From Streptomyces violaceoruber (GTDB lineage: Bacteria > Actinomycetota > Actinomycetes > Streptomycetales > Streptomycetaceae), in assembly GCF_033406955.1 (NCBI RefSeq), contig NZ_CP137734.1, forward strand, positions 5,084,001-5,148,000: a DNA stretch of 64,000 bases. Direction: 5' to 3'. Below the pieces are notes generated by a model that saw nothing but the letters and a program-made list of their open reading frames with translations, was not told where the DNA came from and did not search any database. The translations under genes were made by a program, and so were the position numbers. Shown here piece after piece: positions 49,810 through 57,623 of the stretch (its first letter is position 1; each line of letters starts with the position of its first letter).

Positions 49810-51153
49810 TCACCGCACCTCGATGAACGCCTCCGCGTCCCGCTCCGGCCGGGCCTTCGGCTCCTCGGCGGGATGGCCGACCGCCACCGCCCCCATCGGG
49901 TCCCAGCCGTCCGGCAGACCCAGCACCTCCCGCACGACGTCCCGGCAGAACATCGTCGAGGACACCCACGCGGAGCCCAGCCGCTCCCCGGCGAGCGCGA
50001 CGAGCAGGTTCTGCACCCCCGCGCCGGTGGCGACCACGAACATCTCCCGCTCGGCCGCGTCGCGGCGCACGTCCCCGTAGGTGTGCGAGCCGTCCATGAC
50101 CAGGCAGGGGACGACGAGGTAGGGCGCGTTGCGCAGGACGTCGCCGCGCCGTACGCGCTTGGCGACGGACTCCTCGCTCTTGCCGTCGCGCCGCAGGTCC
50201 GCGATCCAGGCGTCGCGCATCGCGTCGAGGAGCCGGGTGCGGGACTCCCCGGACTCCAGGAGCACGAACCGCCACGGCGTCGTGTGGTGCGGCGCCGGCG
50301 CGGTCACCGCGGCGGCCACTGCCCGCCGCACGGCACCGGGATCGACCGGCTCGTCCGTGAAGGCCCGCACCGTACGCCGCTGGGTGACCGCCTGGCGTAC
50401 CGCCTCCGAGGTGCCGAGGCGGAACATGTCGTCGCGCGCGCCGCGCACCATCGCCCGCGCGCCCTCGCCGTCGTCCTCGGCGACCACCTGCGGCAGCCCG
50501 CGCAGGACGGCGACGGGCAGGCCGGCGGCCTTGCCCTTGACCAGGTCGCCCGCGGCGGCCAGCTCGTCCGCGGTGGCGACGACGGTGGCGCCGAGCGGAT
50601 TGCCGTACGCGTCCGTGCCGCCGCGCAGGTCGTCCAGGACGCGGACGCCCGCGGCACCGATCGCCACGTCCGTGAGTCCGGCCCGCCAGGGACGCCCGAA
50701 GGTGTCGGTGACGATGACGCCGACGTCCACGCCGAGCGTGTCGCGGAGTCCCTCGCGGATACCGCGCGCGGAGGCGTCGGGGTCCTCGGGGAGCAGCAGT
50801 ACGGTCCCGGCCGGGGTGTTGGAGGCGTCGACGCCCGCCGCGGCCATGACCAGGCCCTGGCGGTTCTCCACGATGCGCAGCGGGCCGCGCCGGGCCACCA
50901 CCCGTACGGTCTCCGCGTCGATCGCGGCCTCCCGGTCGGCGGCCTCGACGACCCGGCCCTCGGCCTTGGACACGATCTTGGACGTGACGAGCAGCACGTC
51001 CCCGTCGGCCAGCGCGGGCTCGGCGGCCGCGATCAGCTTGGCCAGGTCGTCGCCGGGCTGCACCTCGGGCAGCCCGGGCAGGGCCCACACCCGGTAGCCG
51101 TCCCGGTCGCCGCCCCGGCGGCCGGGAGCGGCGTCGCGCGTCTCGTCGCTCAT
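49810..51153 (-). CDS. fbiB: Coenzyme F420 gamma-glutamyl ligase fused to nitroreductase-like domain (FbiB)
   Basis: 447-aa bifunctional enzyme adding glutamates to F420-0. Residues 20-240 are the CofE ligase domain (VQPGDDLAKLIAAAEPALADGDVLLVTSKIVSKAEGRVV, VIVTDTFGRPWRAGLTDVAIGAAGVRVL). Residues about 255-445 are the FMN-dependent nitroreductase-like domain (AVTQRRTVRAFTDEPVDPGAVRRAV, TPWRFVLLES, GAGVQNLLVALAGERLGSAWVSSTMFC) that in mycobacteria reduces the dehydro intermediate. The ATG at 51153 overlaps the fbiA stop (ATGA). Confidence 0.94.
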   Translation of the reverse strand: MSDETRDAAPGRRGGDRDGYRVWALPGLPEVQPGDDLAKLIAAAEPALADGDVLLVTSKIVSKAEGRVVEAADREAAIDAETVRVVARRGPLRIVENRQGLVMAAAGVDASNTPAGTVLLLPEDPDASARGIREGLRDTLGVDVGVIVTDTFGRPWRAGLTDVAIGAAGVRVLDDLRGGTDAYGNPLGATVVATADELAAAGDLVKGKAAGLPVAVLRGLPQVVAEDDGEGARAMVRGARDDMFRLGTSEAVRQAVTQRRTVRAFTDEPVDPGAVRRAVAAAVTAPAPHHTTPWRFVLLESGESRTRLLDAMRDAWIADLRRDGKSEESVAKRVRRGDVLRNAPYLVVPCLVMDGSHTYGDVRRDAAEREMFVVATGAGVQNLLVALAGERLGSAWVSSTMFCRDVVREVLGLPDGWDPMGAVAVGHPAEEPKARPERDAEAFIEVR

Positions 51154-52109
51154 GCCTCCCGCACCTCCTCCGCCAGCGTCAGCGCCTCCCGGGCCATCTG
51201 CGCCGTCGCGTCGAGGTCGGTCATCATCAGCGGTACGGCCCGGCAGAGGACGCCGGCCGCCCTGACCCGGGTGACGGCGTCCGCGTCGACCGTGTCGACC
51301 AGCCAGCCGTCGAGCAGACCCGAGCCGTAGTGCTCGGCGACCGCCGCGGCCGTGGACTCCACGCCGACCGCGGCGAGCACCTTGTCGGCCATCCCGCGCA
51401 CGGGCGCGTCGCCGACGATGGGGGACAGGCCCACCACCGGCACCCCGGCGTCGGCGATCGCCTCGCGGATGCCGGGCACGGCGAGGATCGTGCCGATGGA
51501 GACGACCGGGTTGGACGGCGGGAAGAGGATGACGTCCGCTTCCCCGATGGCCTCCAGGACGCCGGGGGCCGGCTTGGCCTGCTCGGCGCCGACCGGCACG
51601 ACCGCCTCGGCGGGCACGGAGGCGCGCAGCCGCACCCAGTACTCCTGGAAGTGGACCGCCTTGCGCTCCCCGTCCAGCTCGACCGCGACATGCGTCTCCA
51701 CGCGGTCGTCGGTCATCGGGATCAGGCGCACACCGGGCTTCCAGCGGTCGCACAGCGCCTCGGTCACCGCGCTCAGCGGAAAGCCCGCGGTGATCATCTG
51801 CGTCCGCACGATGTGCGTGGCGAAGTCGCGGTCGCCGAGGCCGAACCACTCGGGGCCGACGCCGTACGCCGCCAGTTCCTCCTTGAGGTGGAAGGTCTCG
51901 TCGGCCCGCCCCCAGCCCTGCTCCTCGTTGATGCCGCCGCCGAGCGTGTACATCACCGTGTCGAGGTCCGGGCAGACCTTCAGCCCGAAGAGGTGGATGT
52001 CGTCCCCGGTGTTGCCGATGACCGTGATGTCCGCGTCCGGCGCGGCCTGCCTGAGACCACGCAGGAACCGGGCACCACCGATGCCGCCTGCCAGAACCAC
52101 AATGCGCAT
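51150..52109 (-). CDS. fbiA: 2-phospho-L-lactate/phosphoenolpyruvyl transferase of F420 synthesis (FbiA)
   Basis: 319-aa CofD/FbiA that transfers the activated phospho-C3 acid to Fo to make (dehydro-)F420-0. Signatures: IVVLAGGIGGARFLRGLR, TVIGNTGDDIHLFGLKVCPDLDTVMYTLGGG, GLGDRDFATHIVRT and ADVILFPPSNPVVSIGTILAVPGI. The ATG at 52109 is the natural start. It forms a two-gene operon with fbiB with a 4-nt overlap. Confidence 0.95.
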   Translation of the reverse strand: MRIVVLAGGIGGARFLRGLRQAAPDADITVIGNTGDDIHLFGLKVCPDLDTVMYTLGGGINEEQGWGRADETFHLKEELAAYGVGPEWFGLGDRDFATHIVRTQMITAGFPLSAVTEALCDRWKPGVRLIPMTDDRVETHVAVELDGERKAVHFQEYWVRLRASVPAEAVVPVGAEQAKPAPGVLEAIGEADVILFPPSNPVVSIGTILAVPGIREAIADAGVPVVGLSPIVGDAPVRGMADKVLAAVGVESTAAAVAEHYGSGLLDGWLVDTVDADAVTRVRAAGVLCRAVPLMMTDLDATAQMAREALTLAEEVREA

Positions 52110-52179
52110 GGCCCCAGTCTTGCAGGCCGGTACGACAGTGCGTCAGCCAGTCGTCACGGCGTGAGCCGGTCTCACGGCG

Positions 52180-52674
52180 TCAGCCGGTCGTCACCGCGGC
52201 GGCCGAGCACTGCGGGGAGTGCATGGGCATCTCGGTCAGGCCCGGGTAGTAGACGTGCAGGCTGACCGCCGGCCCCAGCGCGTCGTTGACCACCTCGTGC
52301 ACGTATCCCGGCGCGAACACGCGCTGCGTACCGGCGTCCAACGCGCGCGTGCCGCGCTCCGTGTGTTCGGTGAGGGTGCCTTCGAGCACCGTCCACACGC
52401 CGGAGGAGGGGCCGTGGTCGTGGCGTCCGCTGCCCTGTCCCGGCACCCAGGACAGCAGCCAGACCTCGTACCCGGGGCCGGTGCGCAGTCGGTGGTACCA
52501 GCGGGTCGTCGCGTCGTACCGGACGAGGTGGCCCCACTCGGAGCGGTCGGCGGCGACGGAGCGGAGCAGACCGGCGAACTCGGCGACGGTGGCCGGGTGC
52601 TCGCGCGGAGCCTGCAACAGGTGGGGGACTTCGAGGATGTCGCCGGCGATCTGGAGGTCGCTGTCGCTGTTCAT
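52180..52674 (-). CDS. Cysteine dioxygenase
   Basis: 164-aa cupin iron enzyme oxidising L-cysteine to cysteine sulfinate, the committed step of cysteine catabolism; cytosolic. Iron ligands are in GSGRHDHGPSSGVWTVLEGTL (HxH) and FAPGYVHEVVND (His). The N-terminal VRYDATTRWYHRLRTGPGYEVWLLSWVPG fits the CDO type I fold; as in most bacterial forms, no Cys-Tyr crosslink partner is apparent. The ATG at 52674 has GAGGAA 12 nt upstream, partly paired in a small TTCC/GGAA hairpin (52686-52698). A cysteine-rich leader ORF lies 121 nt upstream on the same strand. Confidence 0.9.
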   Translation of the reverse strand: MNSDSDLQIAGDILEVPHLLQAPREHPATVAEFAGLLRSVAADRSEWGHLVRYDATTRWYHRLRTGPGYEVWLLSWVPGQGSGRHDHGPSSGVWTVLEGTLTEHTERGTRALDAGTQRVFAPGYVHEVVNDALGPAVSLHVYYPGLTEMPMHSPQCSAAAVTTG

Positions 52675-52755
52675 GGGTGCGGTGGTTCCTCAACGGAAGA
52701 GTGCTGAGCGGAGCGAATGACGAAGCACGCCCTGGTGGGGCGGGAACGGAGCAGT

Positions 52756-52772
52756 CGAGTCGCGTGGACTCG
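52756..52772 (-). promoter_or_regulatory. Hairpin between leader ORF and cysteine dioxygenase
   Basis: 6-bp stem CGAGTC (52756-52761) with GACTCG (52767-52772), 5-nt loop, 24 nt past the leader stop codon. It could act as an attenuator or spacer structure in the leader mRNA. Confidence 0.35.
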
Positions 52773-52795
52773 GGGACAGCCGGAGCGCGGTGGGC

Positions 52796-52891
52796 TCAAC
52801 AGCTGGAACAGCGGCAACAGCTACAGCGAGCGCGGGCAGCACCGTGGGACCCGGCGATGCGGGTCGAGGCGAGCGCCAAGTTCGCGAGCAT
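52796..52891 (-). CDS. Cysteine-rich leader peptide upstream of cysteine dioxygenase
   Basis: 31 codons: it begins MLANLALASTRIAGSHG and ends CSCCRCSSC. Five of the last nine residues are cysteine (positions 23, 25, 26, 28, 31), and four of the five codons are TGT, which is rare in such GC-rich DNA. A TTGACA box (52927-52922) with a 17-nt spacer and TGTCCT (52904-52899) would place the transcript start at or next to the ATG, so translation may be leaderless. An in-frame TGA seven codons upstream excludes a longer form. Polycysteine leaderless ORFs acting as cysteine-responsive attenuators are described in mycobacteria. The same role here is inferred. Confidence 0.6.
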   Translation of the reverse strand: MLANLALASTRIAGSHGAARARCSCCRCSSC

Positions 52892-52898
52892 GCCCCCA

Positions 52899-52927
52899 AG
52901 GACAGCGGTTCACACAGGCACTGTCAA
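52899..52927 (-). promoter_or_regulatory. Candidate promoter of the leader-cysteine dioxygenase transcript
   Basis: On the minus strand a consensus TTGACA (52927-52922) is followed after 17 nt by TGTCCT (52904-52899), a weak -10. The predicted start is 52892-52891, at the leader ATG. Confidence 0.45.
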
Positions 52928-53255
52928 CTCGATGACCGTTATGTGGGACATGTTTCACCTCATCCGGTTGATCGTCCTGCCGAAAGGTTTGCTCAGACGG
53001 CTTCCGGGACACATGGCGCACAAGCCGGGCGCACAACCCCCGTTGCGATCCCGTGATCCGAATGTGATCAGGTTCGCTTCGGCGCGTGTATCGGAACGGG
53101 ATCGATCGCCGGGGCGTCCTTCCTGGTGCCGGTGCGAATCGGGACGGGCGTCCCGGCGGACCTCATTGGTATGTCGAGGTTTATGGCGATTTGAACACTT
53201 ACTGCATGGGCTTGGTTCCGCAGAGTGAATAAGGGGCCCAATAGCAGATCTCGGC

Positions 53256-53285
53256 TTGACTCGCCCGGAGCAGCACACTTGTAAT
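53256..53285 (+). promoter_or_regulatory. Candidate whiB promoter
   Basis: TTGACT (53256-53261), 18-nt spacer, TGTAAT (53280-53285), 73 nt before the whiB ATG. Confidence 0.45.
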
Positions 53286-53358
53286 TTCACTCGTGTCGTT
53301 CAGCCGGAATCGGTAACGGCTAGATCACGGGGACGCGAAAGACAGACGAGGGGCGCAC

Positions 53359-53622
53359 ATGACCGAGCTGGTGCAGCAACTGCTGGTCGACGACGCGGAC
53401 GAGGAACTCGGCTGGCAGGAGCGCGCACTGTGCGCCCAGACCGACCCCGAGTCCTTCTTCCCCGAGAAGGGCGGCTCCACCCGCGAGGCCAAGAAGGTCT
53501 GCCTGGCCTGTGAGGTCCGCTCCGAATGCCTCGAATACGCCCTTGCCAACGACGAGCGCTTCGGCATCTGGGGCGGCCTGTCCGAGAGGGAACGCCGCCG
53601 TCTCAAGAAGGCCGCGGTCTGA
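53359..53622 (+). CDS. whiB: WhiB developmental regulator (iron-sulfur cluster protein)
   Basis: 87-aa Wbl-family transcription factor with a [4Fe-4S] cluster held by Cys25, Cys48, Cys51 and Cys57 (ERALCAQTDPESFFPEKGGS, then CLACEVRSECLEYAL). The G[I/V]WGG turn is FGIWGGLSERERRRLKKAA, followed by the basic DNA-binding tail. The acidic N-terminus and this exact motif arrangement match WhiB itself, which with WhiA controls sporulation septation in aerial hyphae. GAGGGG precedes the ATG. Another Wbl paralogue (WblE-like) is the main alternative. Confidence 0.88.
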   Translation: MTELVQQLLVDDADEELGWQERALCAQTDPESFFPEKGGSTREAKKVCLACEVRSECLEYALANDERFGIWGGLSERERRRLKKAAV

Positions 53623-53810
53623 AAGCGCCGCCCCACGCGGCGGCGGAAACGGCCCGAGCAGCGAGAACGGCCCGTCGCGGGTGGGTTGTCCACAGGCGGC
53701 GGGCCCTCTTGCTGCCCAGCCGATAGTGTGGGCGCTCGTCCGAGACGCCCCGCCACCCTCAACGGGCACGGGCGTCCACCGCAGTCCACCGAACCGGGGC
53801 CCGTACCTCG

Positions 53811-56800
53811 ATGTCCGTGCAGAGTCACCCGGCAGCCCAGCAAGACCTCGCTGCCGCACCTGAGTTCCCGCGTCACGTGGTGACCGCGGTCCTCGTCGCC
53901 CACGACGGAGCCCGCTGGCTGCCCGACGCGCTCGCCGGGCTGCTGGGCCAGGAGCGCCCCGTCCAGTACGCCGTGGCCGCCGACACCGGCAGCGCCGACG
54001 ACTCCTCCCGGCTGGTCGCCGAAGCCCTCGGCGACGACCGCGTGCTCCACCTCGCCCGGCGCACCGGCTTCGGCCAGGCCGTCGAGGAGGCCGCCCGCAC
54101 CGCCCCCGTCCTCACCCCCGAGGACCTGCCGTACCTGAGGCGGCCCAGCGGCTGGGACCCCGTCACCCGCTCCTGGCGCGACGACGCCTACGACATGCCG
54201 GAGCTTCCCCACGGGGAACCGGTCCACTGGCTGTGGCTGCTGCACGACGACTGCGCCCCCGAACCCGAGGCCCTCGCCCAGCTGCTGCGCGTCGTGGACA
54301 CCGAGTACGAACTCGGCCGCGACGACGTCGCCGTCGTCGGCCCCAAACTGCGCGGCTGGTACGACCGCAGGCAGTTGCTGGAGGTCGGCGTCTCCATCGC
54401 CAACTCCGGCCGCCGCTGGACCGGCCTGGACCGCCGCGAGCAGGACCAGGGACAGCACGACCACGTCAGGACCGTGCTGTCGGTGTCCACCGCCGGCATG
54501 CTGATCCGGCGCGACGTCTTCGAGCGGCTCGGCGGATTCGACCGCAGGCTGCCCCTGATGCGCGACGACGTCGACCTGTGCTGGCGCGCGCACGCCGCCG
54601 GACTGCGCGTCCTCGTCGCCCCGGAGGCGGTCGTCCGCCACGCCGAGGCGGCCTCGCGCGAACGCCGCGCCGTCGACTGCGCCGGGCGCACCACCGCCTC
54701 ACCGCACAAGGTGGACAAGGCCGGCGCCGTCCACACCCTTTTGGTCAACGTCCGCACCGCCGCCCTGCCGTGGGTGCTGCTGCGCATCGTCCTCGGCACG
54801 CTGCTGCGCACCGTCGCCTACCTCGTCGGCAAGGTCCCCGGTCAGGCCCTCGACGAGATCCGGGGCCTGCTGGGCGTCCTGCTGCGGCCCGAGCGGATCA
54901 TCGCGGGCCGTCGTGAACGCGGCCGCCCGCAGGTCGAGAAGGACGAACTGCGGCCCCTGTTCCCGCCCCCGGGCGCGACCGTCCGGGCCACCGTCGAGCA
55001 GGTCGCGGGCGACCTCTTCGGCAGCTCCGACGCCGAGGCCGCCGCGGGCGCCGGACGGCACGGCGGAGGCATCGAGTCCGGACCGGGCGGCGACGACGCC
55101 GACTTCCTGGAGATCGAGCAGTTCGCCCGCCTCAAGCGCATCGCCCGCAAGCCGGGACCGGTGCTCTTCCTGATCCTGCTCCTCGTCTCGCTGGCCGCCT
55201 GCCGGGCGCTCCTCGGCGGCGGCGCCCTGGCGGGCGGCGCGCTGCTGCCCGTACCGGCCGGCGCCGGTGAGCTGTGGTCGCGGTACGTGGACGCCTGGCA
55301 CACGGTCGGCACCGGCGGCACCGCCTCCGCACCGCCCTACCTGGCGATCGTCGCCACCGTCGCCTCCCTGCTGCTCGGTTCCACCGGACTCGCCGTCACC
55401 CTGCTGATGGTCTGCTCGGTGCCCCTGGCCGGTGCCACCGCGTACTTCGCCTCCCGCCCGCTGGTCCCGTCCCGGCTGCTGCGCGCCTGGGCCGCCGTCG
55501 CCTACGCCTTCCTGCCCGCCGCCACCGGCGCGCTCGCCGGCGGCCGCATCGGCACCGCCGTCCTCGCCGTACTGCTGCCGCTCATCGCGCGCGCGGGCGT
55601 CGCGGCGGCCGGCCTGTCGGGCTCCTCCGGCGCCCGCGGCAGCTGGCGCGCCACCTGGGCGTACGCCCTGCTCCTCACCGTCACCACCGCCTTCACGCCC
55701 GTCGTGTGGCCCGTCGCGCTGGTCCTCGGCATCGGGGTGCTCGCCCTGCGCCGCGGCGAGATCACGGCGTACGCGCCGCGCTTCCTCGCCCAGCTCGGCA
55801 CCCCGCTGCTGCTGCTCGCCCCCTGGTCGTTGTCGCTGCTGCCGTTCGGCTTCTTCGACGAGGCCGGACTCGAGTACGGCTCCTCGGCCGCCTCCGCCCT
55901 CGACCTGCTCGGCGCCAGCCCCGGCGGCCCCGGCACGGTGGGCGGGCTGCTCCTCCTCGGCATCGTGCTGGCCGCGCTGGCCGCCCTGCTGCGCTCCGAG
56001 CGGCAGTTGGGCGTCCGGACGGCCTGGGTTGTCGCCCTGGTGGCCCTGGTCTTCTCGGTGCTGTCCAACCGCTCCGCCTGGGCCGGCCCCGCCACCCTCG
56101 TCTACGGCATTGCCCTGCTGTCCGCCGCGACCCTCGGCGCCGACGGGGCGCGCTTCCGCGTGGCCGAGCAGAGCTTCGGCTGGCGCCAGCCGGTCGCCGC
56201 ACTGATCGCCCTCGCCTCGGCCCTCGGCCCGCTGATCGCCGCGGCCGGCTGGATGTTCGGCGGCGCCGACGGCCCCGTGGAGCGCCGCGATCCGGTACAG
56301 GTGCCCGCGTTCGTCGCCGAGGAGAGCCACACCCGCGACCAGGCCCGCACCCTCGTCCTCGACAGCGACTCCGCCGCGCACGTGGGCTACATGCTGGTCC
56401 GCGGCTCCGGCGCCCGCCTCGGCGACGGCGAACTGGCCTCCGGCGACGGCGGGAACAGCACGCTGGACAAGGTCGTCGCCAACCTCGTGGCCGGCTCCGG
56501 CGCCGACCAGGCCGACCAGCTCGGCGGGTTCGCCGTGCGCTACGTGCTCGTGCACAAGGGCGCCCCCCGCGAGGTCACTCGCGTTCTGGACGCCACGCCC
56601 GGACTGAGCAGGCTCAGCCAGCAGGACGGCAGCGGACTGTGGCGGGTGGACCAGGAGGTCGCGCGCGCGACCATCGTGTCCGGCGACAAGGCCGCAGCCG
56701 GGAAGTCCCGGGGCGGCGAGCCCGAGCCCGTGGCGGCCGGACCCGTGGAGATCCACACCGACATCGAGGCGGGCGCCGACGGCCGGGTGCTGCGCCTCGC

Positions 56801-57623
56801 CGACACCGCCGCCGAGGGCTGGACGGCCACCCTGGACGGCAAGCCGCTGACCCGCACCACGGTCGACGGCTGGGCCCAGGGCTTCCAGCTCCCCGCCTCC
56901 GGCGGCCGGCTGGACGTCACCTACGACGACCCGTTCACGCACACCGCCTGGCTGTGGGCCCAGGGACTCCTCGCCGTCGTCCTGGTCGTCCTCGCCCTGC
57001 CCGGCAGGCGCCGCGACGTCGACGACGACCTGCCCGACGAGCCGCTCGTCCCCGCCCAGCCCGTCGAGGGCGAAGGACGCCGGGCCCGCCGACTGCGGGC
57101 CCAGGCCGAGGCCGAGGCCGAAGCGGAGGCCGGGGCCCTCGCGGAGGCGGAGCCGGGCCCCGAGGCAGCGGGTGACGCCGCCGAGGTGCCCGAGCCACCG
57201 GCGCAGGCCCCCGTGCCGGTCCCGCAGCAGCAGGCGTACGGCGAATGGGACGCGACGGGCTACACCGGCGCCGGTTACGGCTCCTACGACGGCGGCTACG
57301 GCGGTGAGCAGTACCAGGCCGCCCAGCAGTACGACCCGGGCGCGTACGGACAGCAGCCGTACCCGGCGGACCCGTACCAGGCGGACGCCTACCAGGGCGG
57401 TCACGGCGGCGAGGGCGGTCAGGGCACGCAGTACGGGGCGGGCCAGTACGACCCCTACGCCTACGGCGACCCGACGCAGGCTCAGGAGGGCGGGTACGAC
57501 CCCGCCTACGACCAGTCGTACGGACAGGGCGGATACGACATGCCGTACGACCCTTCCCAGCCCCAGCAGCCCCAGCAGCCCCACGGCACGGGCAGTGAGC
57601 GCCCCGACGGGAGCCAGCAGTGA
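53811..57623 (+). CDS. Giant membrane glycosyltransferase (GT2) with low-complexity C-tail
   Basis: 1270 aa. Residues 20-300 are a GT-A family 2 glycosyltransferase: VTAVLVAHDGARWLPDALAGLLGQ, nucleotide-binding LLHDDCAPEPEAL, AVVGPKLRGW, and acceptor region RRDVFERLGGFDRRLPLMRDDVDLCWRAHAAG. One or two helices follow near 320-345, then residues about 450-820 contain roughly ten TM segments, an extracytoplasmic domain about 820-1040, a final TM about 1042-1062, an Ala/Glu coiled stretch (ARRLRAQAEAEAEAEAGALAE), and a 130-residue Tyr/Gly/Gln/Asp-rich tail. The ATG at 53811 is used. Its stop overlaps the next gene's GTG. Probably builds a cell-surface glycan; substrate unknown. Confidence 0.88.
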   Translation: MSVQSHPAAQQDLAAAPEFPRHVVTAVLVAHDGARWLPDALAGLLGQERPVQYAVAADTGSADDSSRLVAEALGDDRVLHLARRTGFGQAVEEAARTAPVLTPEDLPYLRRPSGWDPVTRSWRDDAYDMPELPHGEPVHWLWLLHDDCAPEPEALAQLLRVVDTEYELGRDDVAVVGPKLRGWYDRRQLLEVGVSIANSGRRWTGLDRREQDQGQHDHVRTVLSVSTAGMLIRRDVFERLGGFDRRLPLMRDDVDLCWRAHAAGLRVLVAPEAVVRHAEAASRERRAVDCAGRTTASPHKVDKAGAVHTLLVNVRTAALPWVLLRIVLGTLLRTVAYLVGKVPGQALDEIRGLLGVLLRPERIIAGRRERGRPQVEKDELRPLFPPPGATVRATVEQVAGDLFGSSDAEAAAGAGRHGGGIESGPGGDDADFLEIEQFARLKRIARKPGPVLFLILLLVSLAACRALLGGGALAGGALLPVPAGAGELWSRYVDAWHTVGTGGTASAPPYLAIVATVASLLLGSTGLAVTLLMVCSVPLAGATAYFASRPLVPSRLLRAWAAVAYAFLPAATGALAGGRIGTAVLAVLLPLIARAGVAAAGLSGSSGARGSWRATWAYALLLTVTTAFTPVVWPVALVLGIGVLALRRGEITAYAPRFLAQLGTPLLLLAPWSLSLLPFGFFDEAGLEYGSSAASALDLLGASPGGPGTVGGLLLLGIVLAALAALLRSERQLGVRTAWVVALVALVFSVLSNRSAWAGPATLVYGIALLSAATLGADGARFRVAEQSFGWRQPVAALIALASALGPLIAAAGWMFGGADGPVERRDPVQVPAFVAEESHTRDQARTLVLDSDSAAHVGYMLVRGSGARLGDGELASGDGGNSTLDKVVANLVAGSGADQADQLGGFAVRYVLVHKGAPREVTRVLDATPGLSRLSQQDGSGLWRVDQEVARATIVSGDKAAAGKSRGGEPEPVAAGPVEIHTDIEAGADGRVLRLADTAAEGWTATLDGKPLTRTTVDGWAQGFQLPASGGRLDVTYDDPFTHTAWLWAQGLLAVVLVVLALPGRRRDVDDDLPDEPLVPAQPVEGEGRRARRLRAQAEAEAEAEAGALAEAEPGPEAAGDAAEVPEPPAQAPVPVPQQQAYGEWDATGYTGAGYGSYDGGYGGEQYQAAQQYDPGAYGQQPYPADPYQADAYQGGHGGEGGQGTQYGAGQYDPYAYGDPTQAQEGGYDPAYDQSYGQGGYDMPYDPSQPQQPQQPHGTGSERPDGSQQ

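Larger units (their letters stand above)
52675..53358. other. Long divergent region between cysteine dioxygenase and whiB
   Basis: 684 bp. It contains the cysteine-rich leader ORF (52796-52891), a leader hairpin (52756-52772) and a -35 box (52922-52927) on the minus strand, and a whiB promoter candidate (53256-53285) on the plus strand. Base composition is less GC-rich from about 52910 to 53320. The stretch 52930-53250 shows no further gene. Confidence 0.6.

Noticed and set aside
52690..52899. A 69-codon minus-strand frame upstream of cysteine dioxygenase
   Set aside because: It overlaps the cysteine-rich leader in another frame and has Pro/Ala/Ser-rich shadow composition; the leader has the better promoter placement and a meaningful sequence.
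54699..57584. A 961-residue open frame antisense to the glycosyltransferase
   Set aside because: High-GC DNA commonly leaves the antisense frame open; the plus-strand product has clear GT2 and membrane features while this one has none.
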